64,000 nt of DNA, taken from assembly GCA_020632655.1 (NCBI GenBank), contig JACKFD010000004.1:62001-126000 (forward strand), in the 5' to 3' direction. Below are positions 59,939 to 64,000 of this stretch, piece after piece. A model generated the notes under the pieces. That model worked only from the letters and a program-made list of their open reading frames with translations, did no database searches and was not told the DNA's origin. How positions within the stretch are numbered: the first letter of the stretch is position 1; each line of letters begins with the position of its first letter. The translations under genes and the position numbers were made by a program. This stretch comes from Spirochaetaceae bacterium (GTDB lineage: Bacteria > Myxococcota_A > UBA9160 > UBA4427).

Positions 59939-62164
59939 ATGGCCGTCGAAACGCGCCCCTCCATCTGCCGCTTCTGCCACGCGAATTGCGGGATCCTCGT
60001 CGACGTCGAGCACGGCCGGGCCGTGCGCGTGGCGGGCGACCCCGACAATCCCGCCTACACGGGATTCACCTGCGCGAAGGGCCGCCAGCTCGGCGAATCG
60101 CACGTGCATCCCGATCGACTGCTGCACTCGCAGAAGCGCGGGGCCGACGGGCGCTTCGAACCGATCGGCGTCGAGCGCGCAATGGACGAGATCGCCCGTC
60201 GGATCGGCGAGATCGTGCGCGAGCACGGGCCGCGCTCGATCGCGCTCTACCCGGGCACCTACTCCGGCCCGCATCCGGCGTCGATCCCGGCCGGCGTCGG
60301 CTTCATGCTCGCCCTCGGCTCGAAGATGGTCTTCACCTCCGCGGCCATCGACCAGCCCGGCAAGCACGTCGCGAACGCGATCCACGGGCGCTGGCTCGGC
60401 GGCTCCCACGTCTTCGACGAGTCCGACGTGTGGCTATTGGTCGGCAACAATCCGCTCATCTCGATGTCCGGCGGGATCCCGCCCTCGAATCCGAGCCGAC
60501 GGCTGCGCGAGGCGAAGGCCCGCGGCCTCACGCTCATCGTGATCGACCCGCGCAAGACCGAGGTCGCCCGCTTCGCCGATCAGCTGCTCCAGCCGCGGGC
60601 AGGCGAGGATCCCTCGATCCTCGCGGCCATGCTCCACGTCGTGATCCGCGATGGGCTGCACGACGCGGACTTCGCGGCGAGACACGTGGCAGGCTTCGAG
60701 GCGCTCGCCCTCGCCGTCTCGGAGTTCACGCCGGAGTACGCAGCAGCCCGCGCGGGGCTCGAGGCGAGCGAGATCGAGCGCGCGGCGCGCACCTTCGCGC
60801 GGGCGCGTCGGGGCTGCGCGGTCGCCGGGACGGGGCCCAACATGGCGCCCCATGGCAACCTGACCGAGTACCTGCTGCTCTGTCTGAACACGTTGTGCGG
60901 GCGTTGGCGACGCGAGGGCGAGGCCGTACCGAATCCCGGCGCGCTCCTGCCGCGGGCGCGACCGAAGGCCCAGGCCCTGCGGCCGCGCGCCGGCTGGGGA
61001 CGCGGCGAGGGGCTGCGCTCGCGGGATCTGCCGAACTCGGCGGCGGGGCTGCCGACGGGCGCGCTCGCGGACGAGATCCTGTGGCAGGGCGAGGGGCGCA
61101 TCCGCGCGCTGATCTGCCTTGGCAGCAATCCCGTCGCGGCCTGGCCGGATCAGCTGAAGACGATCCGCGCGATGGAGGCCCTCGACCTGCTCGTCTGCCT
61201 CGATCCGAAGCTCGGTGCGACGGCGAAGAAGGCGCATTACGTGATCGCGCCGAAGATGGCGCTCGAGGTGCCGGGTCTCTCGGTCTCGAGCGAAGGCATC
61301 GAGCAGACCTACGTCGCCCACGGCTACCCCGAGCCCTACGCCCAGTACTCTCCTGCGATCCTCGAGCCGCCGCCGGGCTCGGAGGTGATCGAGGAGTGGG
61401 AGTTCTTCTACGGCCTCTGCCGAAGGATGGACCTCGCGCTCACGGCCTATCCGATCCGCGCCGAGACCGGCGTGCTGCGCGAGTCACGCGAGGCCTTCGC
61501 CTTCGACATGACGCGCAAGCCCACGACCGACGAGGTCTACGAGGGCCTGATGAACGGCTCGCGTGTGCCCCTCGCCGAGGTGAAGCGCCATCCGCACGGC
61601 CACGTCTTCGACGACGAGACGATCCTCGTCGGCCCCACGGATCCCGACTGCGAGGATCGCCTCGACGTCGGCAACGCCGACATGCTGGCCGAGCTCGAAG
61701 CGATCCGTGCCGAGGCATGGGATGGCGTGCGGGCGCGCGAGGCCTCGGAGGGTCGGCGCTTCCAGCTCATCTCGCGCCGCCTGCCGAACGTCTACAACTC
61801 GACGGGTCGCGATCTGCCGAAGCTGCAGAAGGGTCGGGGACACAACCCCGCCTACCTCCACCCCGACGACCTCGAAGCGCTCGGCCTCGTCCGCGGCGAC
61901 GTCGTCGAGATCCGCTCGAATCACGCCTCGATCCTCGGTGTCGCCGAGCCCGCGCCGGAGCTGCGCCCGGGCACGGTCTCGATGGCCCATTGCTTCGGTG
62001 ACGCGCCGGAGCACGATCGCGACTTCCGCGAGCTCGGCAGCAACACGGGCCGCCTCGTCGACAACGAGCGCGACTTCGACCCGCATACGGGCATCCCGCG
62101 CATGAGCGCGATCCCGGTCGCGATCGGGCGGGTCGAAGGACGGGAGCCTTCGGGCTCGCGCTAG
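59939..62164 (+). CDS. molybdopterin oxidoreductase (DMSO reductase family)
   Basis: The 741-residue enzyme has the N-terminal [4Fe-4S] pattern Cys10, Cys13, Cys17 and Cys45 (CRFCHANCGI, FTCAKGRQLG), the Mo-bis-MGD domain with LLVGNNPLISMSGG and ICLGSNPVAAWPDQ, and a C-terminal domain ending ELGSNTGRLVDNE. It is soluble with no Tat signal, so it acts in the cytoplasm. Related proteins act on hydroxylated or aromatic substrates, but the substrate is open. It ends on a CTAG shared with the convergent dehydrogenase gene. Confidence 0.9.
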   Translation: MAVETRPSICRFCHANCGILVDVEHGRAVRVAGDPDNPAYTGFTCAKGRQLGESHVHPDRLLHSQKRGADGRFEPIGVERAMDEIARRIGEIVREHGPRSIALYPGTYSGPHPASIPAGVGFMLALGSKMVFTSAAIDQPGKHVANAIHGRWLGGSHVFDESDVWLLVGNNPLISMSGGIPPSNPSRRLREAKARGLTLIVIDPRKTEVARFADQLLQPRAGEDPSILAAMLHVVIRDGLHDADFAARHVAGFEALALAVSEFTPEYAAARAGLEASEIERAARTFARARRGCAVAGTGPNMAPHGNLTEYLLLCLNTLCGRWRREGEAVPNPGALLPRARPKAQALRPRAGWGRGEGLRSRDLPNSAAGLPTGALADEILWQGEGRIRALICLGSNPVAAWPDQLKTIRAMEALDLLVCLDPKLGATAKKAHYVIAPKMALEVPGLSVSSEGIEQTYVAHGYPEPYAQYSPAILEPPPGSEVIEEWEFFYGLCRRMDLALTAYPIRAETGVLRESREAFAFDMTRKPTTDEVYEGLMNGSRVPLAEVKRHPHGHVFDDETILVGPTDPDCEDRLDVGNADMLAELEAIRAEAWDGVRAREASEGRRFQLISRRLPNVYNSTGRDLPKLQKGRGHNPAYLHPDDLEALGLVRGDVVEIRSNHASILGVAEPAPELRPGTVSMAHCFGDAPEHDRDFRELGSNTGRLVDNERDFDPHTGIPRMSAIPVAIGRVEGREPSGSR

Positions 62165-63282
62165 GCCGCGTCGTCCGCGATCAGCTGCCCCAGCCTTCGC
62201 AGGTGGTGGCTCGAGCCGCCGAGCATCAGCTCGATCTGGCGGGCGTAGACGTAGTAGCGATGGACCTGGTACTCGCGGTCGACGCCGATGCCGCCGTGGA
62301 TGTGCTGGGCGGCGCGGGTGACATGGAAGCCGGCTTCGGAGGCGAGATGCTTCGCGATCGCGACCTCGGCCCGGGCGTCGCGGCCGACGGCGATCCGCCA
62401 GGCGACCTCGAGGGCCGAGAGACGGACGGTCTGGGTGTCGATGTAGGCGTCGGCCTGGCGATGGGCGACGGACTGGAACATCGCGATCGGCTGGTCGAAT
62501 TGCTTGCGCGTCTTCGAGTACTCGGCCGTCTGCTCGAGGGCCGCCTCGCAGCAGCCGAGCATCAGGCTGCAGAGCGCCGCGTTCGCGCGCAGATCGATCC
62601 ACTCGATGATCTCGCGGCCCTGGCCCAGGCGACCGAGCAGGGCCTCGGTCCCGAGCTTCACCCCCGCGAGCGTGAGACGCGACTCCGGCGTGCGGCTCGT
62701 CGTCGAGAGGGGCTCGAGCGAGACGCCCGCCGCCTCGCGATCGACGAGGAAGACGGCCGGGCCCCGATCCGTCATGGCGGAGACGAGGATCTGGTCCGCG
62801 ATCGCCGCCGCCGGCACGAAGGACTTCACGCCATCGAGCCGCCAGCCCCCCGCGTCCCCCACCGCCGTCGCCGTCGGCGCCTCGACCTCGGCCTCGGGCT
62901 CGACGAGGGCGGCGGTCACGATGCGCGCCCCCGCAGCGAGCTCGGGCAGGATCGCCTTCTTCTGGGCCTCGCTCCCGAACTCGGCGATCGGCAGCCCGCC
63001 TAGCACGGTCGTCTCGAGATAGGGCACGGCCGCCGTCGTGCGCCCGACGTGCTCGATCACGCCCGCGAGCTCGAGGAACCCCAGACCACCGCCGTCGTAC
63101 GCCTCGGGCACGCCGATCGCGAGCAGTCCCGCCTCGCCGAGCTTCGCCCAGAGGTCGCGATCGAAGCGCGGCCCGTCAGCGCGCTCGAGGGCGAGCAGGC
63201 GATCGGCCGGCGAGCCCTCCTTCAGGATCCGGGCGGCGAGATCGAAGATCGCCTGCTGCTCTTCGGAGTACGAGAAGTCCAT
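62161..63282 (-). CDS. acyl-CoA dehydrogenase-like, catalytic Glu absent at usual place
   Basis: The 373-residue FAD enzyme has AVGVPE-type, SKTRKQFDQPIAMFQSVAH and IHGGIGVDREYQVHRYY segments of the family. Where most acyl-CoA dehydrogenases have EGT(S) near the C-terminus, this reads MLGGSSHH, so the usual base is missing. Such proteins often pair with a second subunit or use another base. The partner is not beside it; the other dehydrogenase in the window is 59 kb away. Its 3' end overlaps the molybdopterin enzyme gene by four bases. Confidence 0.88.
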   Translation of the reverse strand: MDFSYSEEQQAIFDLAARILKEGSPADRLLALERADGPRFDRDLWAKLGEAGLLAIGVPEAYDGGGLGFLELAGVIEHVGRTTAAVPYLETTVLGGLPIAEFGSEAQKKAILPELAAGARIVTAALVEPEAEVEAPTATAVGDAGGWRLDGVKSFVPAAAIADQILVSAMTDRGPAVFLVDREAAGVSLEPLSTTSRTPESRLTLAGVKLGTEALLGRLGQGREIIEWIDLRANAALCSLMLGCCEAALEQTAEYSKTRKQFDQPIAMFQSVAHRQADAYIDTQTVRLSALEVAWRIAVGRDARAEVAIAKHLASEAGFHVTRAAQHIHGGIGVDREYQVHRYYVYARQIELMLGGSSHHLRRLGQLIADDAA

Positions 63283-63366
63283 GTCGGGGGCTCGCTGTCT
63301 GGCGTCGACCGGCCCGGCACCCTCCTTCGCGATCTGCGCGGGGCGCCCGGGCGGAGCCCCATTCTG

Positions 63367-64000
63367 TCAGACGCGGCGTCCTCGGGCCAACGTCCCCCGG
63401 CCCTCGCGCGCGGGCCGCCGAGCGGCCGATCCGCCTCGAAGCGCGCTGCCAACCCGCCTGCGCCCGAGCCCGAAGACGCACCCGACTCCGAGCAGCAGCC
63501 CCGCACCCGTCGCAGGCTCCGGGAGCAAGACGACGTTGCTGCCCTCCCCCGTGTTGCCCGCCGCGTCCGTCGCGACCGCGACCAGGCGACTCTGGTCGTC
63601 GACGACGACCCAGGGAACCGGCGTCAGGTACGCCGTCTGCAACGAGCCGTCGCTCTCCGACGCGTCGAGGAAGACCGTGCCCACGAGCTGCGCGGGCCCG
63701 AAGTCGCCCGGTTCCGCGAGGTAGAAGTCGACCGTGATGGGATGGGTCGCCGCGGTCGGATCGACGTTCAGCCAATGCCCCACGACCAGGGTCTGGGTCG
63801 CCTCGCTCCAGAAGCTGCGCAACGGGTCGAGGACGGGCTTGTTCATCAGGCGGTTCGCGCCCTCGTCGAGGTCACCGGCGTCGTTCGCGTTCAGGCCGTT
63901 GGGACCGAGGTCGATCGCGATGCCGCCGTTCTGGTGGATCTCGTTGGCGCGGACCGTGACGCGCTGGCTCGAGGCGTTCTGCACGCGGACGCCGTCGCTG
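63367..64000 (-). CDS. C-terminal part of a PEP-CTERM-type surface protein (5' end outside window)
   Basis: The partial protein contains beta-helix-like repeats (RVTVRANEIHQNGGIAIDLG) and a domain with TVDFYLAEPGDFGP. It ends LLPEPATGAGLLLGVGCVFG followed by LGRRR, which fits the PEP-CTERM sorting signal: PEP, a hydrophobic segment and a basic end. About 20 further residues follow the basic end, which is unusual. It would be processed by an exosortase encoded elsewhere. The start lies beyond the window edge. Confidence 0.75.
   Translation of the reverse strand, partial: SDGVRVQNASSQRVTVRANEIHQNGGIAIDLGPNGLNANDAGDLDEGANRLMNKPVLDPLRSFWSEATQTLVVGHWLNVDPTAATHPITVDFYLAEPGDFGPAQLVGTVFLDASESDGSLQTAYLTPVPWVVVDDQSRLVAVATDAAGNTGEGSNVVLLPEPATGAGLLLGVGCVFGLGRRRVGSALRGGSAARRPAREGRGTLARGRRV

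Noticed and set aside
1..64000. tRNA, rRNA or transposase genes.
   Set aside because: I looked for cloverleaf pairs, transposase motifs and terminal inverted repeats and found none that I could support by eye.

Overview
The window is about 70% GC and densely coded on both strands. I see no rRNA, tRNA, insertion sequence or CRISPR array. It reads as ordinary chromosome from a Gram-negative bacterium: there are many putative lipoproteins, a Pal protein, an LpxL/HtrB-like acyltransferase, a PEP-CTERM type sorting tail, two acyl-CoA dehydrogenases, the two deazaflavin (F420/Fo) synthase genes, and one probable selenoprotein. This mix fits the high-GC lineages once called Deltaproteobacteria (Myxococcota, Desulfobacterota or Binatota-like). 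The sequence alone does not let me name a genus.

Layout. From 1 to 3.8 kb a minus-strand run holds an acyl-CoA dehydrogenase, pyrE, a DUF6614 gene and three small exported proteins. From 4 to 25 kb are housekeeping genes on alternating strands: a tiny basic protein, pyrF, tgt, a DsbA-type lipoprotein, ychF, rnhA, an EVE protein, a histidine kinase, aroC, a CinA-like protein, a ferredoxin, a CbiX-like chelatase, two Nudix enzymes (the second further on, at 58 kb), and thiC under a TPP riboswitch. A divergent dnaA lies at 25.5-27.5 kb behind a comparatively AT-rich 0.67-kb gap.

From 44.4 down to 27.6 kb there is one long minus-strand block. It carries an almost complete dedicated type II fatty-acid pathway: FabI-like SDR, FabH, FabA, FabG, FabZ, KAS and ACP. 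It also carries a PlsC acyltransferase, a 4'-phosphopantetheinyl transferase, a 1,860-residue single-chain acyl-CoA carboxylase laid out like the eukaryotic enzyme, an LpxL-like acyltransferase, and cofG-cofH. Together these genes can make malonyl-CoA, activate a carrier protein, build an acyl chain and place it on a lipid.

From 44.9 to 64 kb are a DnaQ-DinG helicase, a TPP-dependent decarboxylase-like enzyme, pal, a two-gene unit whose second gene is a redoxin read through an in-frame UGA, thiI with a rhodanese domain, a small CWC-type cysteine protein, sppA, nudC, a molybdopterin oxidoreductase, a second acyl-CoA dehydrogenase, and the 3' end of a PEP-CTERM surface protein.

Two things stand out. 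First is the redoxin selenoprotein, with a hairpin just 3' of the UGA. Second, short tandem repeats, most often of exactly 36 bp but unrelated in sequence from site to site, lie at gene starts, ends and linkers. In several places they duplicate a ribosome-binding site and start codon.
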